A DNA stretch of 64,000 nt, from assembly GCA_003184365.1 (NCBI GenBank), contig NKYR01000062.1, forward strand, positions 116,692 to 180,691. The letters run 5' to 3'. The notes beneath the pieces are model-generated. The model saw only the letters and a list, made by a program, of their open reading frames with translations, was not told the origin of the DNA and did no database searches. Within the stretch, counting starts at the first letter, position 1. Each line of letters opens with the position of its first letter. The stretch is from Evernia prunastri. Its lineage: Eukaryota > Ascomycota > Lecanoromycetes > Lecanorales > Parmeliaceae. Shown here one piece after another: positions 11,339 to 24,232 of this stretch. The position numbers were made by a program, and so were the translations under genes.

Positions 11339-11742
11339 ATGGGAGGGCAGAGGAGGAGGGGCGAGAGAGGAGAAGGAGGAGAAGAAGGGGGGGATCGAAC
11401 GGAAAGGAAAGAAAAAGCTCTTGAGTTGGAGGGGATTGATTGGGTACGTCGAATAGACAAGGCAATCCTGGCTTTTTCGCACCAATTGATGGATATAGTT
11501 TGGATGCATCTTTGATCACTCCAGTTTAAGCTCTCATCGATTGATCGCTACGGTAGGTAGCCTTTGCACTCGTTACCCCCCTAATGTACATAGGCACGTA
11601 TAGGGAAACCTGTCCCTGCTCTCGAACCTGCTGAAGTATACATTTCGCTCGACCTTTGACCCTCTTCCCCTGATTGTACAGATACATGCCGCAATGCACA
11701 CCTCATCGATAAGGAAAGAAACCCCCTTCCCCCTTTCCCACT

Positions 11743-14051
11743 TTATGCCCCATTGCCCTCTGGGATAGGCGAATCATCTACCCTGAACAGGATCTCCTCC
11801 AGGAAGCCCTCCATGAACTCTTGCACCTCACCTCCCATCCCCACCTGCTCCTCCCGGTCCCACTTTTCAATCTCGGCAAAGACGCCTGCCGCCTTCATGA
11901 CGTACTTCTTGAGCTTCTCATGCGCTTTCTTGCGCCTCTGGTCCTTCTGATCCATGGCGTCAAGCTCCGCGTTCGTCGCGGTGCGAGACTTGTCTGCGTT
12001 CTCTTTCAGAGACACGTTGAGGCTATGGCCGCGACGTTCGAGGGCTGCGCTGAGGGCGGGGATGAGGACCGCTGAGGAGGCTGTAGGTTCGTTGTTCGGA
12101 TCGCGAACTGGAAAGCTGGTGGAGCTGGGTTTCGAGTCGCTGGGTTTGTGAGGGTCTTCGATGTCGCGATCATGCTGCTTGGATTGCGATGGCAATGAGG
12201 GCTTAGAAGCTAGAAAGTCCTTAAACGAACTGGTGGGCAGAGGCTGCTGCTGGATAGGAGGTGGGTAATGCTGTTCACTCGGCTTTTGATTGGGGTTGTA
12301 CGCTATAGCTGGCAGGATTTGGAGAGGCCCGGCATGCGTTTCAGGAGTTGAATGATAAGGTGGAATCTCTGGAAGGCTGTATTTTGAGTTGTAGGGTGAG
12401 CCATGATTTTTCGCGGTTGGGGAGCGGTCCTGGTCCCGCTTGAAAGGAGGTGATCTGAGCGCAGCATTGAGAGCAGGACCCAGATTGAGGATCTCCATAT
12501 CTTTGGCTAGTGATGGTTGCACATCTCTATCATTCTCCGGTGTCCGTGAATTGCTGTCTTGGGATGTGCGTGATGCAGGGCTAGGATGTAATAGGGTCTG
12601 CACAAAAGGCGGTTTGTTTGGTAAATGTTTTACTGGTGATGATGGAAGTGGTATTTTTGCTGCAACACCTGGCGACACTGGTGCCGCGGTTTTCAAGGGT
12701 TTCCTCGGCGGTGACAAGCCACGCGGCTGTCCGGCTGTGGATGTAATCTTAACGGTATCTTCTACAGTTCGCGCTGCATTATCCCAATTATGGTCATGAG
12801 ACTTCCGGTCCGGACTTCTATGGAATAGGCCGGATGTTGACCCGTTGTTTGCCCTTGTGTTTGCTGTAGAATCATTCATAGGTTTTAGACCAGCACCTCT
12901 ACCACCTGCGGGTCTCACAGTGCCAAAATCCCAGAGGTCTTCATCGTCGGCTGTTAACTGTTGACTCGCTTGACTCGAGTTATCACTTTCATCATCGGAA
13001 TCTTGATCTCCATGCACAGCTTGCCATCGCTCGTGTCGTTCAATGAGCTCTGTAAGATACGTAGTCTTCTTTGCTCGACGAACGAACTGATGCTTTAGCA
13101 ACTCCTTGGCTGTTGGTCTCTCCTGGGGAGAACGCTTCAAGCAAAGATCGACAAAGTCCTTGAAAGCTTTGCTAAAATCCCCCTCCAAAGTCGGAGGCGG
13201 ATTTTTAGGTATCAAAAACAGAACTTTCATTGGATGAATGTCAGAATACGGTGGCTCCCCTTTGGCCAGTTCAAGAGCGGTAATACCAAGAGACCAGATG
13301 TCTGCCTTATGATCATAGCCGGACTGCTTGATAACTTCAGGAGCCATCCAGAAAGGCGTGCCTACGAATGTGTTCTTCTTGGTCATAGTGGCAGAAAGCT
13401 GCCCAGACACACCAAAATCCGCTAATTTGACCTGACCGTTGGCTCCAAGAAGTACATTGGCGGCTAGAGGAAATATAATATCAGGCACTGCTCGATATGG
13501 AGAATCAGGACTTGCGTGACATCCTACCTTTGATGTCTCGGTGTAACTTTTTGTCTGAGTGCAAGTAGTCCAGGCCCATCAAAAGCTCCCTTATGATTAT
13601 AGTAATGTACTCTTCGGCAATCAGGCCTGGTTTCAAGAGGTCTGCGCAGCTACCCCCCGAGCAGAACTCCATTATGATCCAAAGATCCGACCCCTTCAGG
13701 AATGACCCATGATACTTCGTGACATATGGCGAGTGGAGCTCTGATAGGATAGAGATTTCTTGGATGATGTCTTCGACTTCGTCTTCTGCGTTTTCGACGT
13801 CGATAATTTTAATGGCCACCGCTTGGCCCGTTCGTCGATCGACCCTGGGGAAGATCATGAGCATGGATCAACAACATTTGGAAGGCAAAGCAAACCCTTT
13901 ATACACCTTTCCAAAGCTGCCACCACCTACTCCATATCAGAGATGTCACAGCTGGTATATGACCTTCGAACAAACCTATGCAGTTCTGCCTCGAGTACAG
14001 CGTCTCTGGGTCCACGCTTCCACCGCCAGCACGGATATCCGCAGCCGCCAT
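11743..14051 (-). CDS. STE20-family protein kinase, GCK-III group (Kin3/Sid1-like)
   Basis: Exons on the minus strand are 14051-13976, 13926-13896, 13844-13528 and 13463-11743, encoding 714 residues. The kinase domain is N-terminal: glycine loop GGGSFGKVYKG (about 26-36) spread over exons 1-3, lysine in VAIK (48), HRDIK (137-141), DFG (157-159), then TPFWMAPEV and DIWSLGITALELAKGEPPY. This activation-segment signature marks the MST/Sps1 (germinal centre kinase) branch. After the domain comes a long Ser/Pro-rich region with DLWDFGTVRP, seen in fungal GCK-III kinases, and a C-terminal helical block. In fungi these kinases act with Mob/NDR-type pathways in septation and polarity. A 31-nt exon encodes part of the glycine loop. 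Whether it is the Sid1/SepL or the Kin3/MST-1 orthologue cannot be settled here. Confidence 0.9.
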
Positions 14052-15531
14052 GACTCCACAAGTTCTATGGATCCAGTAGGCCTGTGCTCGGGATTTCGTA
14101 CTCTAATTGTCTTGGTCCCGAGCTCTTTCAAATGAGTGTTGCGAAAATTACGTCGGTATCCACGTGTTAAGGCCCGATTTGACCTCTGATCAGTCCAATC
14201 CTCCGGCGGGACTCCGCTGTTGTTTACCAGTATAGTCTAGCAGTGATGAGGAAACGTCTATTTGTATTGGCGAAAGGAGATTCGTTTGTCGTCAAGTCGT
14301 CAAATCATGAAGCGGTGGTGAGCAGAGGTTTTACAGACACATACGGACCGGCGTGTCAGATGCCAGGGTATACTAGCCTGAAAATGGTGTGTGAGTTGAG
14401 GTGTAAAGGATCGGGAAAGGGAGCTTTACGTGGTGTCCTCCGAGAGTCAGTCTGGCTGGGGTTCAGATCGAGTATGAGAAGAGATGGGGAAAGGGAAGAG
14501 AAAGCGGCAGGAGCGGTGCCTTTGGCAATAAATGCTTCGGGGAGGCTCTCAGAGGTTTGAGGGTTATAGATGGGAAAGGGCTGGCGGTAGGGAAATTGTT
14601 TCAGAGGCTACACGGGTTGAGAAGACTGTCTAACATTATGAGTACAGGGTGTAAGGAGGTTGAGAGATTGAAGAGATAGAACCGCTGGCATTTGGAGAGT
14701 GAAGAAAGGCGAATCGCCAAGCTGTTCCGACAGACGAGTGAGAGTAAAGGGCGATTTTGATTGAGGGAGATGGTAGTAGTATGGAGGAGTGTTGTGAATA
14801 ACGTGTATGAATATGTTGTGAAGCTGAACAATTTATAGGTTGACAATGGCCGTACACTCGAGTACCTTGCAGCGGGGAGGGCGCCAAGCTTGCAATTCTA
14901 TTCTAGGAGTCTACCTAGGTATGTAAGGAGGTAACTTTAGGAAACCCCCCCCAAATTACCGCCCTATTGACCCTAACCCTAAAGTACTGCCGGGTAGATG
15001 GCCTTGTACCTTACGTTACCTTACCTACCTAGTGCCCTCGTGCGAATGGACGAGGGGAAGCCTTAGAATCATCAAAGTACATAGCTTCTGGGCTGGCATG
15101 TTGAACTTCTAGCCTTCTTTCTGGGCGTGAAAGAGTTCCCAACTGTATTCCTACACACTTCTGAATTCTTCGCATTATCCACTCCCCATAACCTTTGAGG
15201 CAGGGCAATACCCAACAATTGGATCTTTTTCTGGCCGCTGCAGGACTTGTGGCCGACATCCGTACATTCTGATCGACTTCCTTTTCGCTCTTGGTTTACT
15301 CAGCCACTCTACTTCTTATGTACTCAACTACAGACCTTGGCTCTGGCTATGGATGAATGGCTCATACCTTGTTCTCCCAAGGAGTGTTGGAAACCTTTAG
15401 GCCCACAAATAGTCTGTGTCATCCAGAGCTTGCCTCCACAGAAGAACAACTGTTGCCCTGCATGCAGAACTCAAAGTACGCTGATAATATGAGAACGAAT
15501 GTAAGGGCTACATGAGCATTCCTTCATTGAC
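14052..15531. other. Intergenic region between the kinase and STT4 genes
   Basis: The kinase promoter lies on the left and the STT4 3' flank on the right. Short open frames (for example 14243-14560) show no family features. A two-copy CCCTAA motif at 14970-14982 and TACCT runs near 15005-15032 are present. Confidence 0.6.
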
Positions 15532-18500
15532 CTAGTAAGGTATACCATTCGTCAACAATTGAAACTGGTCATAACCCTTGGTCGAATAGCTGCCGTAGCT
15601 TTTCTTGATCAAATCCCTCATAAAGTCCGCCGCTTCTCTCTCACTCTTCTCCAGCACGAACCTCTGTCGCAGATGCGCAATAGTCTCCGGCTTAAAGCAC
15701 GGTAACCCACTGCCGAGCATCAACACGACGAGGTGACACAGCTTCTCCGTGTGCTGTCTCGAGGCAAGGAATGCCTTGATGCAAAGTTCCTCAAACCACT
15801 TGTATGACTGTGACGATGTACTGCCACCCATCACCGCCACCATTTCAGACGTGAGCTTGAAGGGCGCGCGCTCGAAACGAACTCCACCGGGGGCAATGTC
15901 GAAGCAGAAGCCGAAATCAATGTGAAGGATGTGTCCGGCGTCGTCGACCATGATGTTGCCATTGTGTCTGTCCTTGAATTGGAGGAGATATGAGATTACG
16001 GAGTAGGCAGCCATGCTCTTCACAAAGTTATTTCGCGCTTCTTGGAAGAGGATTGAGTTTTCGGCACCATACTTCGACACAAAATAGTCGTACAGCCCGT
16101 TGACCGCTTCTCGACCTAGCATGTCCCTTGATATCGAGTTGGGAAGAACGTCAATGACGCCGCATCCGGGGGCTGTGGCAGTCACCCGGTAAGGGTAGAC
16201 ATACACATCCAGGCCGACGTTGTTGAATATGCCCCGGAACGCGGCAATCATCTGCAAGGCCAGCACATCTTGCCGACAATCGTCCCCTACCTTAAATATA
16301 GCCGACTGCCAAACTTCGTAGGTATCTTCTTGGGTGACTGGTCCATTTCTACCCGTTTCCTCGTTTTGATTCGTCTTTTCCAGCATATCATCTGTCCCTT
16401 CCATACCGCCGCGGTTCTTCTTGATTCGGAATGTGGCCATATATGGCGCTTTGGCGTGACTCTGTAAGGGTTTCCCAGATTTTCGGTCAATGCCAATCAC
16501 GGTACCGTCAGGATTGCTAGGCAAGTAAACCCCCACTTCAACCTTGATCTTTCGCAACTCTTCCTCAATTTTTTGCTTCTTCTCCGGTTTACTTTTTTTG
16601 ATGAAAGGTCGAAGCTTGCCGGATATATCGGTAATCTCATTGAAGAAAGAGAACTCTCGCTCGTAGAACGATTGATCTGTCCCCGAAAAACTAGCAGTCA
16701 TCCTTTTTTTGACCACGTCTAACGTTGGCTTCAGCGAGTCCTCGACACTCGAGTCTTCGTCTTTGTAAGCGTTTGCAGTCATGTTCCAGATAATCTGGTG
16801 AGCGAAAAGCTGCGAAAACTTTGCAGTCTCGATGATATATCGCTGGACGTAACCGAGCACATCGTAACGGAGTGTTTGGACGATCTGAGGAACATAGAAA
16901 AATGTCACATCAACAGAATGACTTTCCAATGCTCGCATTGCATACTGGATAATGAACGGGTCGTTGCGATATTCGGGCAAGAAGTACGTAACTGCAGTGA
17001 TGGGATTCACAGAAGCCCAGTAGAGCAGATACTTGAGATGAACTGAGACCTCAGTTGGCAGCGAAGGCCCGACGAGAATGTGAAGTGCGTCAGGCTCTGC
17101 AATCGCATAAAATGGAGACTTGAAAACCATGGAACGAACCTCGCTAGCAAGCTTTAAGGATGCGAAGCGAGCAGTAAGCTGTACAGCCAGGCTAGCGCTC
17201 TCTGCCCACGCAGTCCTCAATACCGAGGAAAGCATTGTATCTGAAGGTGCCTTGCCAGAGTGTCCTGATGAGAAAAGGTGCCGCTTTTCGTGATCAAGCG
17301 GGTAGAGCCAAACAACCAAGCGCATGTGCTCGTCTTCGACCAGCATTAAGAGTAAGTCCTGTTTTGTAGCAAGCGATTGCAATGTTCCCATACTCTTGGC
17401 GAAGAGAGGGGATACTACTCGTAACGCGGATTCAACGTCGGCCATCAAACGAACTTCAGCTTTGATCTGCAGGCGATTTCCTCCAAATGACCACCTCGGT
17501 GGATGAGAGAACCAACACAACGCGGCGCTTAGGATTGTGTCTTTCAGTCTCCACCGGGCTGCTTCATCAACATTTGTACCATGTCTGAGAATGTTAAGCC
17601 CAAATAGAATCACCTGAAAATGAAATTCACGACCTAAAGGATGCCCGGCAGACTTTTTCAGTCCTTCCAGTGTCGCAACTATTAGCTTATGAAATATGCG
17701 CTGCGAATTCGGACTCCCTAGTCGGCCTGCATTGAAATGGCTGGAGAGGAATTGCAGTAGTCGAAGATGAGGAGCAATCAAATTGTGAGCTGCTTGCTGT
17801 TTCTTCGTCAAGGCGGTCTTCTCCGAAGGCGCAAACTCCTCTTTGACAAAAAATGGGTCGGGATGCTGAAGCTTGCTGCTGAAGACACCCACATGGTTCC
17901 TTACAGTCTTCTCCCAATTCTCTGCAATTACTGCCAGGAGTCTTGGTTCCATAAATGGATTCTCATTTATCACGCCTAGCCATAATGATATACCGAGTTT
18001 AATCGACTGTTTGGTGAACACTGCGAAGGGTATGCCTACAAGATGCTGTACAATGGCACATTGATCCCTATTAGTTCTGCACAGAAGAGCAGCGGCACGT
18101 CGAAGTATGTCACGCAACTCCCCAATGGAGACAAATCGGCTGTCTAGCGTTCGACGTTCTAGAAGAGCCAAAATAGCTTCATCGTCCCCTGCCTCTGGTG
18201 CAATCCCTTCTGCAGGTTGATCTGCCTTCGTCCTGAGATGCAGAAAAGCTGTCCACTCTTGATCGTAATCGGGCAGAGCATCTGAATATCTATACTCTTG
18301 GCGTGTGGTGTACTGAGCAATGAAATCAGAGGCAGTGTTGATATTACATTCCCCATGACGGTCAATGACTGCTAATTTCTGATCCGACGACGGAATGACA
18401 GAACCCATATCCAGTGCAAAGCTTCTCCCTAAGGACACATGGCCATATGCTCCCTCATCGTCGTACTCAGAAAGGTATGTTTGTAGCAAACCTTTAACAT

Positions 18501-21454
18501 CGAGAGGCGCGATATTGATGACAGTCATCACCCACTTTTTCGCCCGCTTGTAGAGGTCGTTGAGCGTACTTCTTCGAAGATCGTAATCGTCCGAAAGCTC
18601 TACTGACACTTTGCCACGTACAGACGCGTAATTCGCTTTTAACTCGTATTCATCTAGCTCTGCTTCGAGACAGCTCGTCCACATGATCGAAAGCAGTTCT
18701 AACAGAGCAAATAGAGACGACTTCTCACAGAGAGAAGATGGCATTTGACTGATGATTTTTTCAGCACAAGAAGCAGCGATCTGCTGTACCCTACGGACTC
18801 GGTGACAGCAGCCAGTAAACAAGGATGCTAGCTGTGTTGCAATCAACGGCACGGAATTATATTGCTGAGGCGCAGTCAAGTTGCTTTTCAGGTATACTGC
18901 CATGACTTCTTCTGCTATCGCTCCCATACAATTTTCCATTGCGCTGCCATTGAGACTCGGGTCCAAGAAATAGGTCAGGACGTGAGAGCAATCACCCGCA
19001 CCGGCCCTTAGTGTCTCTACCAGGTATGCAGCACTAAGAAATATAACCTTCGGATAGCTTAAGCCTCTAATATCAGATTCACACCTTGGCAGTAAGAGAA
19101 TGAGGCGCTTCTTCTGTTCTGCTGTATGGGGAGCATTCATTCCACGCCGCAGTACTGTATTGAGCTCGATTTCGCTCTCAAATTGATCAGCGCGATCCTC
19201 GGCGATGAGCGGCCCCGACTGTACTGCAAGACTACGTAGCTCGTTGGCACACTGTCGGCCGTATGAGGAAGTTGGGGTGATGCCGTGCACAATCACGTTG
19301 AACCATGCTTCGCGATGCAGACGTGCGACATTCTCGTCATCGCTGATACCCTCTTTATCTGTTCTAACAGTTGCAAGAGTGGCTAGAGGCGGGAGCAACT
19401 CCACGATTTCTCGAGCGGCAAGATCAACATCAGCCTGGTGCGTATTGTCGCTTTCATGAACGTCTCCTTTGCTGACGATGGTCTCGAGAAGATGAACCAA
19501 GTAGATCTGATACAAGGGCGAGGCGTGGTCCAAAGCTCTTGCGATGAAAAGTCTGGCATTCCTCACCTATATCGAGTTGTAAGCACAGAAAAGGCTGTCA
19601 GCGTGAGTCGGATCTTACCGTTTCCAAAAGGATCTGGTTACCCCGAATAACAGCATCGTGGGCTAGTCTGGCATATAGCTTAAGCAGCGATTTGAATTCA
19701 ACAAAACCCCCGACTGTAGCGAGTCTGGCAGTTTCCGTTATTATGTGCAGGTCTATTGCCAAGCTCACTCTTCCGAGCTTTTGTATCAACATCGACTGCG
19801 CCAGTGCAGTAATCTTGTCATCTTGGCAGATGTTGGCAATGCTGACAATGGTACGCACTATGTTTCCATAGGCAGCGGAAGTCTCCTCGTCGCCACTCAT
19901 CTCCAGCGAAATGGCACTACCGGTAGAATGCTGAGTGTATTGTGTCGTAGCTTCACCGGAGTTGGCAACCCCATTTGCCACATCTGAACTACCAATAGCC
20001 CTGTCGGTGCCGGCTCGAGCGCTTAGGACATTACCAAGCGAGTAGAGGCCCGTGATCATTGCATCTTGCGGCAACATCCGAAGTATCAAGGTCAAGCTGC
20101 GAGCGGCTACGATGACCGTCTCGCCTTTGACGCCGCCCTGGACGATAAATCTTGGTAGCGAGCGACTAAGATTGGAAGCGATTACAGGAGAGAATTTGGC
20201 AACTATAGCTATTGACTTTAGCACGACACCTGCTAATGTGTCATCGGCCATCTGAATGGGATCAGCCATGGTATCTTCGAGCCACAACAGTAGAGTATCA
20301 GCGTCAGCAATTTCCTCATCGACCACCATGCAATTGAGAAAAGTGTGCAGAGTGTGTGCTTTGACGGCAAAGGCTAGTCGCTGCTGCCACGCTGAGCCAA
20401 GCTGGAGGTAGTCAGATCCATCTTCAAGCAGACGCATTGATTCGGCTGCAACATCGGACAGTGACTCCAGCAACGATGTGGTGGTATTCTGTTGCTCGCG
20501 AGGGGTAAAACCTTCCTCAGTCGTCAATACGTCAAATATATCTGTCTTCTGTAAATTCTCGGCTGAAGATACTTGTAAAGAACTGCAGGACACTAAAAGC
20601 CGCATGAGCCCGCGCTGCAGAAGCATTGCTCCCAGCGGTCTTCCAGAGGCGGCATAACGTTTCGTGTATGACTTCCAATCCATCAAGATTCTCGAAGCAC
20701 TTTCAGAAGTACGAATTGAAGAGAATATGCCCTCTACTGCAACCATGAGGTTTTCATCCAGAATCTGGCGGAGTAGCTCTATTAGGTCATACATTTCCGA
20801 AGCACTGTAGAAGTTTGCGTAGAGAGAAGCAGCCTCCAAAAATCCCAGAAGGGAGACCGACACGGCCGCAATGTCGACGCTTTCTTCAATACCATTGTCA
20901 CTGTTTGATCCTTCGGGGCGAGAAGGTTTCCTAGAAGCAGAGTTGACGGTACTAAGGCAGTTGCGTAGGTACCCTGTTGTGCAGACGAAAATTGGGTCAT
21001 GAAGGTCTGGATGCCGGATTCCAATTGCAAGGAGAGCGCTGGTCAAACTATAGCTGAGCGCTTCCCAAGGTGAAGGTTCAATCAAACGAAGAAAAGGCGA
21101 TGGGGCAATAGCTTGGGCGTGTGCCTCAAGCAGGTAAGGTGACAGCTGCTTGAGAAGTCGGTCTGCGTTGTGCACATGATCCAGGAGTGGTGCAGCTTTG
21201 CACAAGGAAAACAGTACGTCGAGCTCTGATAGGGTGATTGGAGATTTTGAAAGGGATTGGGCAGGGTGGTGTGCTTCAACAGAAGGACAAGTACGGTAGA
21301 GTCTGGTCAGGTCTGGCTGCTTGGAGGCTTTTGTTGATGTAGTAGACAGGGAAGCTATCTTCCGCAATGCATGCGACCGGAGACGTTGGGAACTAGATAT
21401 GTTAGCTTAGCATAGAGCGGAACGCAGAATTGCCTATACAGCTTACCCGTCCAT
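15532..21454 (-). CDS. STT4: Phosphatidylinositol 4-kinase type III alpha (STT4)
   Basis: Exons on the minus strand are 21454-21447 (8 nt), 21392-19619 and 19566-15532, encoding 1938 residues, close to the yeast Stt4 length. The enzyme makes PI4P at the plasma membrane from phosphatidylinositol and ATP. The first ~1500 residues are helical-repeat scaffold. A PIK-accessory helical region precedes the kinase domain, which occupies about the last 350 residues. Visible motifs are FKVGDDCRQDVLALQMI, CGVIDVLPNSISRDMLG, the catalytic loop DRHNGN (1793-1798) and HIDFGF with the metal-binding Asp at about 1811. The protein ends in a short tail after DFMRDLIKKSYGSYSTKGYDQF. The introns are 54 and 52 bp. 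The 8-nt first exon (Met-Asp-Gly split) is inferred from the donor GTAAGC and the frame. The gene is divergent from the UBX gene, 449 bp away. Confidence 0.95.
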
Positions 21455-21903
21455 TATGGAAATGTTTATGCCACAGTGACACAAACAGCTGTTGATTGAG
21501 TGTAGCGAATACGGATGCTGTAAAGTCCGACGCAACGCCAAGAGACGCGCGAGTACCCGTAAATGACGCGAAGGGCTGATCTGGTGGATCACTGGTATAA
21601 AGAATAAAAGTACTACCTGGTTACCTCCTAAGCTCGCACAGAAGAAAGGAGTTTGGAAAGCATCCTCAACTGTCCCCCTCTTCTTGATGGGACACCAACT
21701 TCTTTTCCCTACTCGATCTACGAAAAGACTTTGACAGCTACTCGTATTCTTTGCAAGGGAAACCCTAGGCTACGAGCATGACACCAGACACCGTGACTTC
21801 CGAACCTAACATTCAGATCTTGTTCACTACTTTCTGATTTTTTCAAGGTCCTCTTCCTTATCATTTTATCAACAACTTCAGAGTGTGCTCTTCATACTGC
21901 AAC
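21455..21903. promoter_or_regulatory. Divergent promoter between STT4 and the UBX-domain gene
   Basis: A 449 bp intergenic region lies between two outward-facing start codons. It is pyrimidine-rich toward the UBX gene. No specific factor site was recognised. Confidence 0.55.
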
Positions 21904-23693
21904 ATGGATGAAGACACTATAACTCAGTTTGCCTCCATCACAGGCTCTTCACCTGCTCTAGCTGCACAGTATCTACGCCTCGCCGATAATCATACAGAAC
22001 AAGCCATCGAGCTTTTCTATGCCAACGAAGGCGCTGATCTAGAACCTTCATCACACCCCCCGCCAGTCCCTGCACCATCGACTCGGCCGACAGGACATAG
22101 GCGAGGGTATCAAGATGAGGAAGGTGTTGTGCACCTGGACTCAGATCAAGAGGATCCAGACTACTCTGATGAGAACGATGATGTCGAGGTCGCAGGGCAA
22201 AGTCGGGGAGACCCTTTAACGGCGCCCAGAGCAACATCCGCGCTGCAAACGTCATCCAGTGCAACTCCTCCGGTAGGCCAAGCATCAATGGCTGTAGATG
22301 ACGATGAAGCTATGGCTCGGAGGTTACAAGAAGAGTACTACGGTGTAGCAGGTAGGAGCGGTATAGGTGAGGCGGAGATGGTGGATGAACACGGATACAG
22401 AGCACCAATAGGACGAACCACAGAGACTCTTATTGGGCCAGGATCCTTCGATCCTACTGACGAGGATGAGATGAGAGCGGCGGTCACGGAGCAAATGGCA
22501 GCCAGACGACAGCCGCCAAGACATCGGGGTGAGCGATTCCTCTGGCATCGACAAAATTTTTGACCATAACATTAACAGGCACAGATCGTCACGGTATCTT
22601 CAACCAAGCTACTACACCCTCAATATGGAATAGTGCAAACAACCATCCCGATGCTCATCGGGATCAACTCGCTCGAGCAACCGCGGGAGCATCAGAGGCG
22701 TCTTCAAAGTCAAATCTCCTTGCCGAAATGTACCGACCACCTTTCGAATTGATGTCGAGATTACCTTGGGACCAGGCTCGACAGCAGGGAAGGGATGGTG
22801 AGAAATGGATCCTAGTCAACATCCAAGACCCTTCCATCTTCGATTGCCAGGTGCTGAATCGGGATATATGGAAGAATCCTGGGATTATGGATTCGGTCAA
22901 GGAGAATTTCATCTTTATGCAGTACTCAAAGGATGACCCCAAAGGCAATCAATACGTACAGTACTATTTTCCAAATAAGGATAGCCAGGAGGCATACCCT
23001 CATATTGCCATAGTCGACCCAAGGACAGGCGAGCAAGTCAAGGTCTGGTCAGGTCGACCCACACCGGGAGCAATGGATTTTCTTATGCAGCTTCACGAAT
23101 TTCTTGACAGATATAGTCTAAAGGCCTCCGCGAAGAACCCGGTGGCGAGAAGAAAACCAGAAGCAAAGAAAGAGACACAAGTGGACAGGATGACCGAGGA
23201 ACAGATGATGGAAATGGCATTACAGGCTAGTCTCGCAGGGACGGAAGGACGACGAGACTCTGACCCTGACGACTTGACTCGCAGTGTTGGGAATGTGGGG
23301 AATGTGCCTGAGGGGAAGGGGAAGGAGCCAGACAATGCTGATTCGATGAGCTTATCCGAGCTCTCACCTACGAATGGAACATCGTCAGCGGCTGCTTCAC
23401 CGTTTAGCGCGATTTCGTCGTTAAACCCGCACACGGAACCACCTCCAGAAGCAGCCAGTATTACGAGAATCCAATTTCGTCATCCGAACGGTCGAGTGGT
23501 GAGGAGGTTCTCGCTTACAGACCCTGTGAGGAGAATATTCGAGTGGCTCAAAGCTAGCCCGCTTGAAGGCAAAGAGGGCGTGGAGTTTGAGTTGATCTTC
23601 ATGCAGAGAAATCTGGCGGAGATGCTGGACGATACCATCGAGCAAGCGGGCTTGAAGAATGGCACCGTGATGATTGAATTCATAGAAGGCTGA
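21904..23693 (+). CDS. UBA-UAS-UBX protein (Ubx5/UBXN7-like p97/Cdc48 cofactor)
   Basis: Exons are 21904-22528 and 22579-23693, encoding 579 residues; the intron is 50 bp with branch ATTAAC. The N-terminal UBA-like fold (about 1-45, ITQFASITGSSPALAAQYL) should bind ubiquitin. A long acidic linker follows. The thioredoxin-like UAS domain lies at about 255-390 (WILVNIQDPSIFDCQVLNRD, then FIFMQYSKDDPKGNQYVQYY). A ubiquitin-interacting motif sits at about 412 (EEQMMEMALQASLA). The UBX domain closes the protein at about 500-579 (ITRIQFRHPNGRVVRRFS). This order matches UBXN7 and yeast Ubx5, which link Cdc48/p97 to ubiquitylated substrates and cullin ligases. The architecture call is firm; the partner specificity is inferred from the family. 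Confidence 0.92.
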
Positions 23694-24232
23694 GGAAATA
23701 GCGTCAGCACGGCATAGGAGCTATTCTCGCAGCGGTGCAGACACTGATTCAATACTGGTAGATTATGCTCGTCATGTTGCCTTTGATCCTAGAGCCATTC
23801 ACGTTTCGTTCTGGACAAATCTAGAGTCGAGTATACTTCCAGTGGCAAATAGCCCTTGCCTAGCTAAACGAGGGAGTGCCATCATTGATTGCTTCTATCA
23901 ACTGTGTCCAGACGAAAATCATTCACAAATCCAACCTGAAGACTACCTGTGCACACCTCTCACAACTCCTTTCTCAAGGTATAGTGGAATTCCTATGCTA
24001 CATGGGCGCTTAATTACCAGGAATCAAACCCCACTTTTGTGTCAAATCTAATATAAAGGGATTCTTATCCCGGAATGCAAAGCCTTTCTCGGCTTTCCAT
24101 AGTGTCAAAATGTTTCAAACCCGTTTGCTAACCACCCTGATGCAACCTCCTTCAATCCTGCGCACCACTGCCATCAGGACCCCGAGGATCTGGTTGTAGA
24201 CAGAACGTCTAACGGTCAAACCTCATGACTAT
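23694..24232. other. Intergenic region between convergent UBX and dipeptidase genes
   Basis: The 540 bp hold the 3' flanks of both genes. No gene or repeat was recognised. Confidence 0.6.

Larger units (their letters stand above)
10201..11742. other. Intergenic region between convergent YTH and kinase genes
   Basis: This is 1.5 kb of 3' flanks. It contains TCTA, AAGCGG and TTTC repeats and no supported gene. Confidence 0.6.

Noticed and set aside
14243..14560. 105-residue plus-strand open frame
   Set aside because: It lies in the kinase promoter and leader, low complexity and basic, with no family features.
14970..14982. Two CCCTAA telomere-type units
   Set aside because: Too short to call an interstitial telomere. 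Single matches occur elsewhere (near 1750).
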